DNA from: Brevibacillus reuszeri
GTDB lineage: Bacteria; Bacillota; Bacilli; Brevibacillales; Brevibacillaceae
Direction: 5' to 3'
Assembly: GCF_002897295.1 (NCBI RefSeq)
Contig: NZ_BEXF01000022.1
Location: 42,288 to 106,287 of the forward strand
Length of the DNA stretch: 64,000 nt
In this document: piece by piece, positions 34,108 to 41,179 of the stretch
Layout of the letters: the number at the start of each line of letters is the position of its first letter
Position numbering within the stretch: position 1 is the stretch's first letter
Position numbers and translations under genes: made by a program
Notes under the pieces: model-generated
The model's database searches: none
Told to the model about the DNA's origin: nothing
What the model saw: only the letters and a program-made list of their open reading frames with translations

Positions 34108-34998
34108 GTGGATATTAAACAACTGCAATATTTTGTGACGGTTTGCGATCAATTGAACTACTCTAAAGCCGCGCAAAAGCTGCATATATCACAGCCTTCT
34201 TTGAGCAATGCGATCAAAAATTTGGAGCTGGAGGTCGGTTCGCCTCTACTAGAAAGAAACACGAGAAAAATTGAATTGACGGACGCTGGAAAAATTTTAT
34301 ACGAGAAATCGCTCTTAGTTCTGTCGAATATGAACGTCCTCAAAAAGGAGATGGAGGAAGTAAAGCTAACTGGAAGCGGGGAGCTGTCTGTTGGTATTAT
34401 TGAGTCCGTGAAATACTGGATTCCACAGGTAATTCGCAAGTATCAGGGACATTTTCCGGCTATGAACATCAAGCTGATCGAGGTGCTGAGCGGAAAGGCA
34501 GTCAAGGAATCATTGCGCAAATACCATACGCATCTACAGGTGACCAATCAGTACATTCACGAGGAAGACATCGAAACACTCCCTTTGTATCATGAGCGAT
34601 TGGTACTCGTACTACACAAGGATCATCGTCTTGCAGCAAGCGAATCCATTACGATAAAAGAGCTGGAAAACGAGCCGTTTATTATTAGTACAGAGGGCTT
34701 TCAGACCAGGGAGGACATTTTGCATGCGTTTGGGCTTGAGCAAGCAACCCCAACTATCAAATTTGAAATTGAGCGGTTTGAGACAGCCTTGACATTAGTA
34801 AGAGAAAATTTAGGCATGACGATCATCCCCGAAAATTATTTAGGGGAGCTAAATGATACGTATCTGGTTCGAAAAACGATTGATTCTGCAGCATTGGAGA
34901 GAACGGTATATTTGGCATTTATGAAGAATCGTTACTTGACGCCCGCTGTCCAAACATTTTTGGCAGAGATTCGCCACCACTTTGCTGCCAGTCAGTGA
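34108..34998 (+). CDS. LysR-family transcriptional regulator
   Basis: 296 residues. N-terminal winged HTH (DIKQLQYFVTVCDQLNYSKA, then LHISQPSLSNAIKNLE) and a periplasmic-binding-like effector domain (about 90-290), typical LysR length. GTG 34108 follows GGAGGT. It diverges from hutG-gltS with 132 bases between, the arrangement of a LysR regulator and its target operon. The likely inducer is a metabolite of the hutG-gltS pathway (inference). The C-terminus resembles the CysL/YwfK-type group only loosely. Confidence 0.87.
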   Translation: MDIKQLQYFVTVCDQLNYSKAAQKLHISQPSLSNAIKNLELEVGSPLLERNTRKIELTDAGKILYEKSLLVLSNMNVLKKEMEEVKLTGSGELSVGIIESVKYWIPQVIRKYQGHFPAMNIKLIEVLSGKAVKESLRKYHTHLQVTNQYIHEEDIETLPLYHERLVLVLHKDHRLAASESITIKELENEPFIISTEGFQTREDILHAFGLEQATPTIKFEIERFETALTLVRENLGMTIIPENYLGELNDTYLVRKTIDSAALERTVYLAFMKNRYLTPAVQTFLAEIRHHFAASQ

Positions 34999-35161
34999 TT
35001 GCAGGAAAAGATACTTACTATTTGGGTGAACACACAAAAACAGAGCTGAGCAGGCGAGTGTCCAATCCATCTATTGCCCTGTCACATATACCTATAGGGA
35101 AGGGTACCATGGGCGGTATGCCTCGTGTAGGGCTGGAAGCAGGGTGAAGGGGGGATCAGAC

Positions 35162-35266
35162 ATGAAGGGTTTTGGTTTTTTTAACCAAGATGGCTTTGAA
35201 GTGGTGATCTGGATCGTATTGATCATCTTTCTCCTCTCCATATTCTTTGACGAAGGGATAGATTAA
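35162..35266 (+). CDS. Small membrane peptide, YjcZ-like
   Basis: 34 residues: a short aromatic N-terminus (MKGFGFFNQDGFE), one hydrophobic helix (VVIWIVLIIFLLSIFF) and DEGID end. The pattern resembles the tiny membrane peptides of the YjcZ sporulation group. AAGGGGGG lies about ten bases before the ATG, and the stop is one base before the next ATG (35268), so the two are co-translated. It lies in a cluster of sporulation genes. Confidence 0.6.
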   Translation: MKGFGFFNQDGFEVVIWIVLIIFLLSIFFDEGID

Positions 35267-35267
35267 G

Positions 35268-35492
35268 ATGAGTGCCTATCGACCTGTTCGCCGCTTAAAT
35301 AACTATTACAAGTCTAATGACGGCTTTAAAGCCTGGATCAAGGCAAATGAGCAGTGGTTTAAGGAAAATCCGGAAGTGTTCAAGCAAGTATTGCGAAATC
35401 CGAACATGGTCAACTTGTTTATGGATCTCATGGTAATGAATTCTCCCCGGATTCAAAAAAGGCTGCGAAAATTTGGACGGAAAAGCCAGTAA
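35268..35492 (+). CDS. Small conserved hypothetical protein
   Basis: 74 residues, basic and mostly helical, with no membrane segment. It begins with an Arg/Tyr-rich stretch (SAYRPVRRLNNYYKSNDGF) and ends in a basic tail RIQKRLRKFGRKSQ. It starts two bases after the 34-residue peptide gene and ends just before a terminator. No family recognised. The surroundings (ytrH, ytrI, spo0M) suggest a sporulation link, unproven. Confidence 0.6.
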   Translation: MSAYRPVRRLNNYYKSNDGFKAWIKANEQWFKENPEVFKQVLRNPNMVNLFMDLMVMNSPRIQKRLRKFGRKSQ

Positions 35493-35499
35493 TGCGCGG

Positions 35500-35530
35500 C
35501 GGCATGCGAGGAAAAAGCATGCCGTTTTTT
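35500..35530 (+). terminator. Terminator after 35492
   Basis: CGGCATGC (35500-35507) pairs perfectly with GCATGCCG (35517-35524), followed by six T. Confidence 0.9.
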
Positions 35531-35626
35531 GTTGCTGCGGCTTTTCGGCATCTGTCATGGACGTACCCATCATAAATTCGAGACAAGCAGCGTAGGGATA
35601 AAGCATATGTTAGCTAGGTCGAGAGG

Positions 35627-35950
35627 ATGGATTCCAGCATGGCACAGGTCATACTGACGTTCTTTGTTGCTTATGGCATCGTTGTTGGGGGAGCTCTCTG
35701 TGGAGGAATAGGGGCGTTTTTAACCCACAAGCCACCACTATTGTCCATGGAACTGCTTGCCGATCAGCTAAAAATTTTTGGGATAGTTGGAGCGCTCGGT
35801 GGATCATTTGATTCGTTCCTGCAAATTGAGAAAATTTTGCTCGGGAACTTCTCGCCCGTAGTGAAGCAGCTGGCGATGATCGTCGTTGCCTTTATGGGGG
35901 CACATATTGGGACCATTTGTGTTCAGTGGCTGGTACAGGTGCGATCATGA
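35627..35950 (+). CDS. ytrH: Sporulation membrane protein YtrH
   Basis: 107 residues with two or three membrane segments. ALCGGIGAFLTHKPPLLSMELLADQLKIFG and ALGGSFDSF are characteristic of YtrH, a sigma-E-regulated protein needed for efficient sporulation in B. subtilis. Two starts are possible: ATG 35627 (close to GAGAGG) or ATG 35639. Its stop overlaps the ytrI start (ATGA), and the pair ytrH-ytrI is as in B. subtilis. Confidence 0.87.
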   Translation: MDSSMAQVILTFFVAYGIVVGGALCGGIGAFLTHKPPLLSMELLADQLKIFGIVGALGGSFDSFLQIEKILLGNFSPVVKQLAMIVVAFMGAHIGTICVQWLVQVRS

Positions 35951-36486
35951 TCGTGGTCGTTTGGAAAAGATATGTAGCTTTGTTGCTCATCGGTATCATG
36001 CTGGGTGCGACGACAGTTTTGATGCTGTACGGCCGAGAAATGGAAGAGATGATGCTCGTCAAAAAAAGCCTGGAGCTGCAAAATAAAAAACTGTATGAAG
36101 AGATTCAGTCTTTAAAAGAAAATCAACGCGTCTATCGCAAGAAGCAGGAGCTGGTCATTGAAGAAGTAAGGGCATCCGTCGTTGCCGGAGAGCAAAAGCT
36201 TCATCCGACGATCGAGGTTCAGGTTGTCGATCGGGTGGAAAAGGATATGGCATCGCTCAAGGGTAAAAAAGTGGAGCAGGTCGCATACGTCCATCAGGTT
36301 TTGCATGAGATGCTGCGTCGCCGCGAATACGTGCTGTCAGATGGGACGATGGTGGAGGTTCGAATCAAGACGGTCGTCATCAGTCAGACCTTGCATGTGT
36401 TTGTGACAGCTGAGGTAAAAAAAGAAGATGTATTGAAAAAGGTTGCACGAAACTTTCTTTTTATCAACTCGTATATTTCTACATGA
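35947..36486 (+). CDS. ytrI: Sporulation membrane protein YtrI
   Basis: 179 residues: one N-terminal membrane helix (about 7-27, RYVALLLIGIMLGATTVLML), a coiled coil (about 30-60) and a C-terminal soluble domain. The gene is coupled to ytrH through an ATGA overlap. The assignment rests on the pairing, length and topology; the sequence similarity to YtrI is from memory. The role is in sporulation, possibly in the forespore-mother-cell envelope. Confidence 0.78.
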   Translation: MIVVVWKRYVALLLIGIMLGATTVLMLYGREMEEMMLVKKSLELQNKKLYEEIQSLKENQRVYRKKQELVIEEVRASVVAGEQKLHPTIEVQVVDRVEKDMASLKGKKVEQVAYVHQVLHEMLRRREYVLSDGTMVEVRIKTVVISQTLHVFVTAEVKKEDVLKKVARNFLFINSYIST

Positions 36487-36534
36487 GATTATAGAAAGCC
36501 CAAGATCATGTACATTCGAGGAGAAAGCGAGTAG

Positions 36535-37311
36535 ATGTCGATGTTCAAAAAGTTGTTGGCCAGCATAGGGATTGGATCGTCGCAGGTAGATGCGCGACTG
36601 GAGCAGGATTCCCTCATCCCTGGAGATGTGGTTAGAGGAGAGGTGCACATCACGGGAGGTGACGTGGCCCAGGAGATCGACGAAATTTACATGTATGTAG
36701 TGACTCATTATGAGCGTGAAGTGAACGATAAAAAGGCGAAGGAAGAGTGCACGCTGGTGAAATACCGGTTAACAGAAAGCATCTCCTTGCAGCCAAAAGA
36801 AAGCAAGGTCCTTCCGTTCGATTTCCAGCTCCCGTATGAAACTCCACTGACAATGGGACGTCAGCCCGTCTATCTTCGAACCGGATTAGATATAAAAAAT
36901 GCCATTGATCCAGGAGATTCTGATTTTATAGAGGTGCGTCCGCATCCTTTGATGGCCAAAGTACTCGATGCCATTCAATCACTTGGGTTTCAGCTGTATA
37001 AAGTAGATTGTGAATATAATCGTTATTTAGGCAGGACATATCCGTTCGTTCAAGAATTCGAATTCCGTCCGACTGGCCCATTCCGCAAACAGCTGGAAGA
37101 GCTGGAAGCCGTGTTTTATTTGCGCGAAGGAGAATTGGAGGTTCTGCTAGAGCTGGATAAAAGAGCGCGTGGCTTCTTCGGTGGACTGGAGGAAGCTTTT
37201 AACTTGGATGAACGCTTTGTTCGTTTCCGCCTGTACGACGCGGACCTGAATAAGCCACTTCCCGATATCGCAGATGCAATCGAACAGCTTATTCGCAAGC
37301 AAATCCGATAA
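36535..37311 (+). CDS. spo0M: Spo0M-like arrestin-fold protein
   Basis: 258 residues, cytoplasmic. N-terminal MFKKLLASIGIGSSQVDARLE and the beta-rich arrestin-like body (residues 8-190) with IPGDVVRGEVHITGG and LPYETPLTMGRQPVYLRTGLDI match Spo0M. In B. subtilis Spo0M affects Spo0A activation and cell-cycle proteins. GAGGAGAAAG precedes ATG 36535. Single-gene unit ended by a strong terminator. Confidence 0.9.
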   Translation: MSMFKKLLASIGIGSSQVDARLEQDSLIPGDVVRGEVHITGGDVAQEIDEIYMYVVTHYEREVNDKKAKEECTLVKYRLTESISLQPKESKVLPFDFQLPYETPLTMGRQPVYLRTGLDIKNAIDPGDSDFIEVRPHPLMAKVLDAIQSLGFQLYKVDCEYNRYLGRTYPFVQEFEFRPTGPFRKQLEELEAVFYLREGELEVLLELDKRARGFFGGLEEAFNLDERFVRFRLYDADLNKPLPDIADAIEQLIRKQIR

Positions 37312-37317
37312 TTTTGT

Positions 37318-37357
37318 AGAAAGGCTGCCTGAGAGAATATACTCGGGCAGCCTTTCT
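37318..37357. terminator. Terminator of spo0M
   Basis: AGAAAGGCTGCC (37318-37329) pairs with GGCAGCCTTTCT (37346-37357), with an inner TGAG/CTCG extension. The plus-strand tail is CTG, so the T-run is short; it can also serve the minus-strand peptide gene ending at 37379. Confidence 0.8.
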
Positions 37358-37378
37358 CTGTTCTGTTTTGCTTAGATA

Positions 37379-37468
37379 TTAATCGTCAACACCGACAATT
37401 GTTAGTAGAACAAACAATACGAGGATTAGAGCAATCCCGTTGAAGCCTCCACCGTTAAACAAACCCAT
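37379..37468 (-). CDS. YjcZ-family sporulation peptide
   Basis: 29 residues: MGLFNGGGFNGIALILVLF followed by VLLTIVGVDD. A Gly-rich start followed by one hydrophobic helix is the YjcZ-family pattern of tiny spore membrane peptides. TTAGGAGGAGA lies a few bases before the ATG on the minus strand. It sits between spo0M and codY and is too short for most gene finders. Confidence 0.75.
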   Translation of the reverse strand: MGLFNGGGFNGIALILVLFVLLTIVGVDD

Positions 37469-37635
37469 GCTGTCTCCTCCTAACACGTGGCTTTCGGACA
37501 TTTCCCTACATGATAGTCGCGGACGGTCCAGTTTGTGTGCAGGCGTCCACCTATTTTACAAGTGCAAAAAAGATAACTGCATGTACTGTTCATGAGGTGT
37601 CTTTCTAATTTTTAGATTTGCATGTATAGGGCTGG

Positions 37636-37650
37636 ATTTTTCTGACAATA
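37636..37650 (+). promoter_or_regulatory. CodY-box-like site upstream of codY
   Basis: ATTTTTCTGACAATA matches the CodY box AATTTTCWGAAAATT at 12 of 15 positions. It lies 35 bases before the codY start, where autorepression would act. Confidence 0.45.
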
Positions 37651-37685
37651 CTGTGACCATGAAGAATCCCAAGGAGGAAATTATG

Positions 37686-38462
37686 ATGAATTTATTAGAA
37701 AAAACGAGAAAAATTAATGTGATGCTGCAAAAAACGATGGGAGGTAGCGGAGTCGGCTATCAGGATCTTGCCAAGCTCTTGTCCGATGTGATTGCAGCCA
37801 ACGTGTATATTATCACAGCGGATGGCTCCATTCTTGGAAGTGGCATGAATCAGGAAATTGCCTTGAATGACGAAGGACGTCCGTCCAGTCAGCTTCAGGC
37901 AGGTGTACATCAAAAGCTGCTCGAAGTCACGCAAACATTAGCCAACGAGCCAATTAACAGCGCGTATAGCCTTGTTCCAAAAGAACTTAGCTCCCTGTTC
38001 CCACAAATGATGACGACCATCGTTCCGATCAATGCGGGAGGTAGCCGTCTCGGAACACTTGTACTGCTGAAAGCTTACGGTCAATTTGAAACAGAAGATT
38101 TGATCTTGGGCGAAATCGGTGCGACTGTGATTGGAATGAAAATTGTCCGTCAACGTACGGAGCAAATCGAAAACGAAGTACGCGACAAGACCTTTGCTAA
38201 AATTGCGCTGTCTTCGCTGTCTTACAGTGAACAGATTGCGATCGAAAAAATTATGGAGCAGCTCGATGCCCGCGAAGGCTTGCTCGTGGCGAGTCAACTC
38301 GCAGACCAAGCAGGACTTACTCGCTCTGTAATCGTCAACGCATTGCGCAAGCTGGCAAGTGCAGGTGTGCTGGAGTCGCGCTCGCTTGGCATGAAGGGTA
38401 CCTACATCAAGGTACTTAACGAAAAGTTCCCATCTGAGCTGGCAAAATGGAAAACCTCATAA
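37686..38462 (+). CDS. codY: GTP- and branched-chain-amino-acid-responsive repressor CodY
   Basis: 258 residues, the family length. N-terminal GAF-type ligand domain (LLEKTRKINVMLQKTMGG, INAGGSRLGTLVL) and C-terminal winged HTH (VASQLADQAGLTRSVIVNALRKL, then LESRSLGMKGTYIKVL) are diagnostic. AAGGAGG lies seven bases before ATG 37686 (four before ATG 37683). It is monocistronic and is not next to the clpQY-xerC genes that usually accompany codY in Bacillales, so it may be a second copy. It lies immediately upstream of a peptide-transport operon, the classical kind of CodY target. Confidence 0.93.
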   Translation: MNLLEKTRKINVMLQKTMGGSGVGYQDLAKLLSDVIAANVYIITADGSILGSGMNQEIALNDEGRPSSQLQAGVHQKLLEVTQTLANEPINSAYSLVPKELSSLFPQMMTTIVPINAGGSRLGTLVLLKAYGQFETEDLILGEIGATVIGMKIVRQRTEQIENEVRDKTFAKIALSSLSYSEQIAIEKIMEQLDAREGLLVASQLADQAGLTRSVIVNALRKLASAGVLESRSLGMKGTYIKVLNEKFPSELAKWKTS

Positions 38463-38478
38463 TCAGCTTGCAATGTCC

Positions 38479-38510
38479 AAACCCTTCCTCATCCAGGAAG
38501 GGTTTTTTTC
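38479..38510 (+). terminator. Terminator of codY
   Basis: AAACCCTTCCT (38479-38489) pairs with AGGAAGGGTTT (38495-38505), followed by T-run. Confidence 0.92.
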
Positions 38511-38569
38511 TTAATAGAATAAATTCGATAATCGTACATTTTTCTTGATTCACCAAGTATTTTTTTTCT

Positions 38570-38615
38570 GAATTACGGAGAGCACTTCCAATTTGCTTCC
38601 GTGATAGCGTAATTC
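38570..38615. repeat. Inverted repeat in the codY-M81 gap
   Basis: GAATTACG (38570-38577) and CGTAATTC (38608-38615) form a perfect 8-base inverted repeat around a 30-base centre. It lies 60 bases upstream of the operon promoter in the 312-base gap between codY and the M81 gene. Operator or upstream site is possible; no known motif recognised. Confidence 0.45.
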
Positions 38616-38630
38616 ATATTTTTATGCAAA

Positions 38631-38645
38631 TAAGTTCAGAAAAAT
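38631..38645 (+). promoter_or_regulatory. CodY-box-like site of the peptide operon
   Basis: TAAGTTCAGAAAAAT matches AATTTTCWGAAAATT at 11 of 15 positions, 25 bases upstream of the -35 hexamer. Confidence 0.35.
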
Positions 38646-38669
38646 TAAAAAACGTTCACGAATTAGCAG

Positions 38670-38698
38670 TTGAACATCGATTCACTAGCCTATATAAT
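38670..38698 (+). promoter_or_regulatory. Sigma-A promoter of the peptide operon
   Basis: TTGAAC (38670-38675), a 17-base spacer, TATAAT (38693-38698). Transcription should start near 38705, about 70 bases before the M81 gene. Confidence 0.82.
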
Positions 38699-38711
38699 GT
38701 CCACAAAGGTG

Positions 38712-38750
38712 TAGACTTCACAAAATTCAAAATTTAAAGTTTAGACTTCA
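38712..38750 (+). promoter_or_regulatory. Direct-repeat candidate operator
   Basis: TAGACTTCA occurs at 38712-38720 and again at 38742-38750, 30 bases apart, just downstream of the predicted transcription start. It is a good candidate for binding by the MurR/RpiR regulator encoded second in this operon. Confidence 0.4.
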
Positions 38751-38774
38751 AGATGGGGATGAGGGGATATCGAG

Positions 38775-40268
38775 ATGAGAGTCATGATCGGTGGTTTGGC
38801 GCATGAAACGAACACGTTTTCCAATGTACCATCTACGCTTGAATTGTTTCAGAGCTGGGAATGGTCTCATAAAGAAAAGATACTCGGAAACCATAGGAAA
38901 GTCAGAGATTACCTCGGTGGGATGATTGATCGAGCAGAGGAATTAGGGATTGAGCTTTTGCCAACGTTTTGGACGTTTGGTTATCCATCAGGCACAATTA
39001 CAAAAGAGGCGTATGCCCGGATGAAGAAAGAGCTCCTCGACGCGATTCAAGAAGCAGGGCAGGCCGATGCAATCTGTCTTTCGCTCCACGGAGCTGGAGT
39101 CGCGGAAGAGGTAGATGATCTGGAGGGTGACCTTCTGGCTGCCATTCGCACGCAAGTCGGCTACGAAATCCCGCTGATCGCAACGCTTGATCTGCACGCC
39201 AATATGACTCAGCGCATGGTAAGCGAAGCCGATGCACTTCTCAGCGTCCATCTTTACCCGCATGTGGACAGCTATGAGCGTGGCATCGAGGCGATTGATC
39301 TGGCACGCAAAATGGTTGAGGAAAATTGCAGGCCCACCATGCATTTGACCAAACTACCCCTCGTCATTCCTACATCGGCAACCCATCATGACCCTGTCAA
39401 AGATATCAACGATGCTTGCTGGGCATGGGAGAAGGAAGAAGGCGTTATCGATTGTGCCCTGATCCATGGCTTCCCGTATACGGACATCCCGGAGCTTGGG
39501 GTATCTATTCTGGCGATTACGGACAATGATCGTGATCTGGCAAAGAAAGTGAGCGAAGATATCGCCCGACTAGTTTGGGAAAAACGGGACGAATTCGAGC
39601 TGATTAAGCCGACTCCTGCAGAGGGGATTGCACTCGCTTTGGAATCGGAAGGTATGCCAATCGTCATCAATGAGACCTCCGACAATCCAGGAGGAGGGAC
39701 ACCAGGGGACGGAACGTATTTGCTGCAAGCCATGCTCGATGCAAAGCTGACAAATGCGTGCTTCGGCTTCATCTACGATCCAGAGGTAGTGCAGCAAGCG
39801 CATCAGGCTGGGGTGGGAGCTACCATCACGGTTCAGCTCGGTGGAAAAACGGATCATTTGCATGGAGAACCAATTTCTGTAAACGCTTACGTCAAATGCT
39901 TGACCGACGGCAAATTCATCGCGACAACTCCGATGGGACAAGGCGGGCGAGTGAACTATGGAAAATCGGTTCGCTTGCAAATCGACGACATCGATGTAGT
40001 CGTTTGCTCGGTGAAGTCTCAGGTGCTTGATGAGCAAATCTTTCAGCTTCACGGAATCGATGTAACCAAGTACAAGATAGTTGCTCTAAAATCCAGCACC
40101 CATTTCCGCGCTGCCTATGAGCCGATTAGTGCCAAGGTCATCACGGTTGACTCTCCTGGCTTGACTACGCTCAATTTCCGCTTCTTTCAATACGAGCGAG
40201 TAGAAAGACCGATTTATCCGCTTGATTCAGTAACTGACCCATTTCATCAAATTCTCACAAGAAAGTAG
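38775..40268 (+). CDS. M81-family metallohydrolase (MlrC-like)
   Basis: 497 residues, cytoplasmic. The M81 signature is clear: GGLAHETNTFS at the start and ATLDLHANMTQRM, HLYPHVDSYERG in the middle give the zinc-binding His and Asp residues; SDNPGGGTPGDGTYLLQAM marks the C-terminal half. MlrC cleaves a linearised microcystin tetrapeptide; other members act on diverse small amides. It is first in a nine-gene operon with an oligopeptide transporter, so a role in trimming imported peptides is likely. GAGGGGATATCGAG precedes the ATG. Confidence 0.87.
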   Translation: MRVMIGGLAHETNTFSNVPSTLELFQSWEWSHKEKILGNHRKVRDYLGGMIDRAEELGIELLPTFWTFGYPSGTITKEAYARMKKELLDAIQEAGQADAICLSLHGAGVAEEVDDLEGDLLAAIRTQVGYEIPLIATLDLHANMTQRMVSEADALLSVHLYPHVDSYERGIEAIDLARKMVEENCRPTMHLTKLPLVIPTSATHHDPVKDINDACWAWEKEEGVIDCALIHGFPYTDIPELGVSILAITDNDRDLAKKVSEDIARLVWEKRDEFELIKPTPAEGIALALESEGMPIVINETSDNPGGGTPGDGTYLLQAMLDAKLTNACFGFIYDPEVVQQAHQAGVGATITVQLGGKTDHLHGEPISVNAYVKCLTDGKFIATTPMGQGGRVNYGKSVRLQIDDIDVVVCSVKSQVLDEQIFQLHGIDVTKYKIVALKSSTHFRAAYEPISAKVITVDSPGLTTLNFRFFQYERVERPIYPLDSVTDPFHQILTRK

Positions 40269-40276
40269 AGTTCATC

Positions 40277-41149
40277 ATGGAAACCGTACAAGAACGCATT
40301 CGCAAGATTTTTCCCGATCTAACCAATCAGCAAAAGCTGGCCGCAAAATACATTCTCGCCGAACCAAAGGAAGTGGCTCTTCATCCCGCAAAAGTAGTAG
40401 GGGCACTCAGCGGAACAAGTGAAACGACCATTATTCGGCTATCGTACGCACTATCCTATTCCGGGTATAGCGAATTGCAAAATGAAATACGCAGCTCTCT
40501 TTTGGAAAGAGTCCCACAAGATAAGGCATTCAAGAGCTTCCTGAATGCCGCTGAGGAAATACGAGGCCGCACTGATTTGATTACATTTAGTATGGAACAG
40601 GATGTAGCTTATATCAGGCAGACCTTGGGGGAGCTGCGAGAAGAACAGCTTCAACAGGCGGTTGCCAGCATTTTGGCAGCCAAGCAAATCATTGTCGTTG
40701 GATTCCGAAGCTCTTATTCATCCGCTCATTGGCTTACATTTAACCTGAATATCATCAGAGGAAACGCCCATCTCTACAACGGTCCAATCGACGATGTCAA
40801 CTATCTGATCAAACAAATAGACAAGGATTACCTCGTCATCGCCTTCTCTTTCCCCCGCTATATCAGCGAAACGATTCTGTTCGCTCAAGCAGCAAAGGAT
40901 AAAGGAGCCAAGATTTTGGGAATTACCGATGATGAGCTTTCCCCACTAGGTCCGATCGCTGATCAGGTACTGAAGGTTTACGCTCCGTCTCCGATAGCGA
41001 TCAAAGGCATGGCTTCGATTTTCGCCATGCTCAATATATTGGTCAGCGGCGTTGTTCAGGCAGATGGGGAACAGGTACAGAAGCGTATAACGGAGTACGA
41101 GGATGCAAGCCTCCAAATTTATCCTTTCGTAGATTCTACAGACAATTAA
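40277..41149 (+). CDS. MurR/RpiR-family transcriptional regulator
   Basis: 290 residues: N-terminal HTH_6 (about 1-77, with LSGTSETTIIRLSYALSYSGYSEL) and a SIS phosphosugar-type domain (about 110-260, IIVVGFRSSYSSAHWL, VIAFSFPRYISET). RpiR members usually sense phosphosugars, including MurNAc-6-P. It starts nine bases after the M81 stop. It is likely the local regulator of this operon; the inducer may be a wall-derived sugar or something new, since the SIS loop reads GFRSSY rather than GxGxS. Confidence 0.88.
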   Translation: METVQERIRKIFPDLTNQQKLAAKYILAEPKEVALHPAKVVGALSGTSETTIIRLSYALSYSGYSELQNEIRSSLLERVPQDKAFKSFLNAAEEIRGRTDLITFSMEQDVAYIRQTLGELREEQLQQAVASILAAKQIIVVGFRSSYSSAHWLTFNLNIIRGNAHLYNGPIDDVNYLIKQIDKDYLVIAFSFPRYISETILFAQAAKDKGAKILGITDDELSPLGPIADQVLKVYAPSPIAIKGMASIFAMLNILVSGVVQADGEQVQKRITEYEDASLQIYPFVDSTDN

Positions 41150-41179
41150 GTTGTGCCAGAAAAAGGGGGAGAAAGAGAA

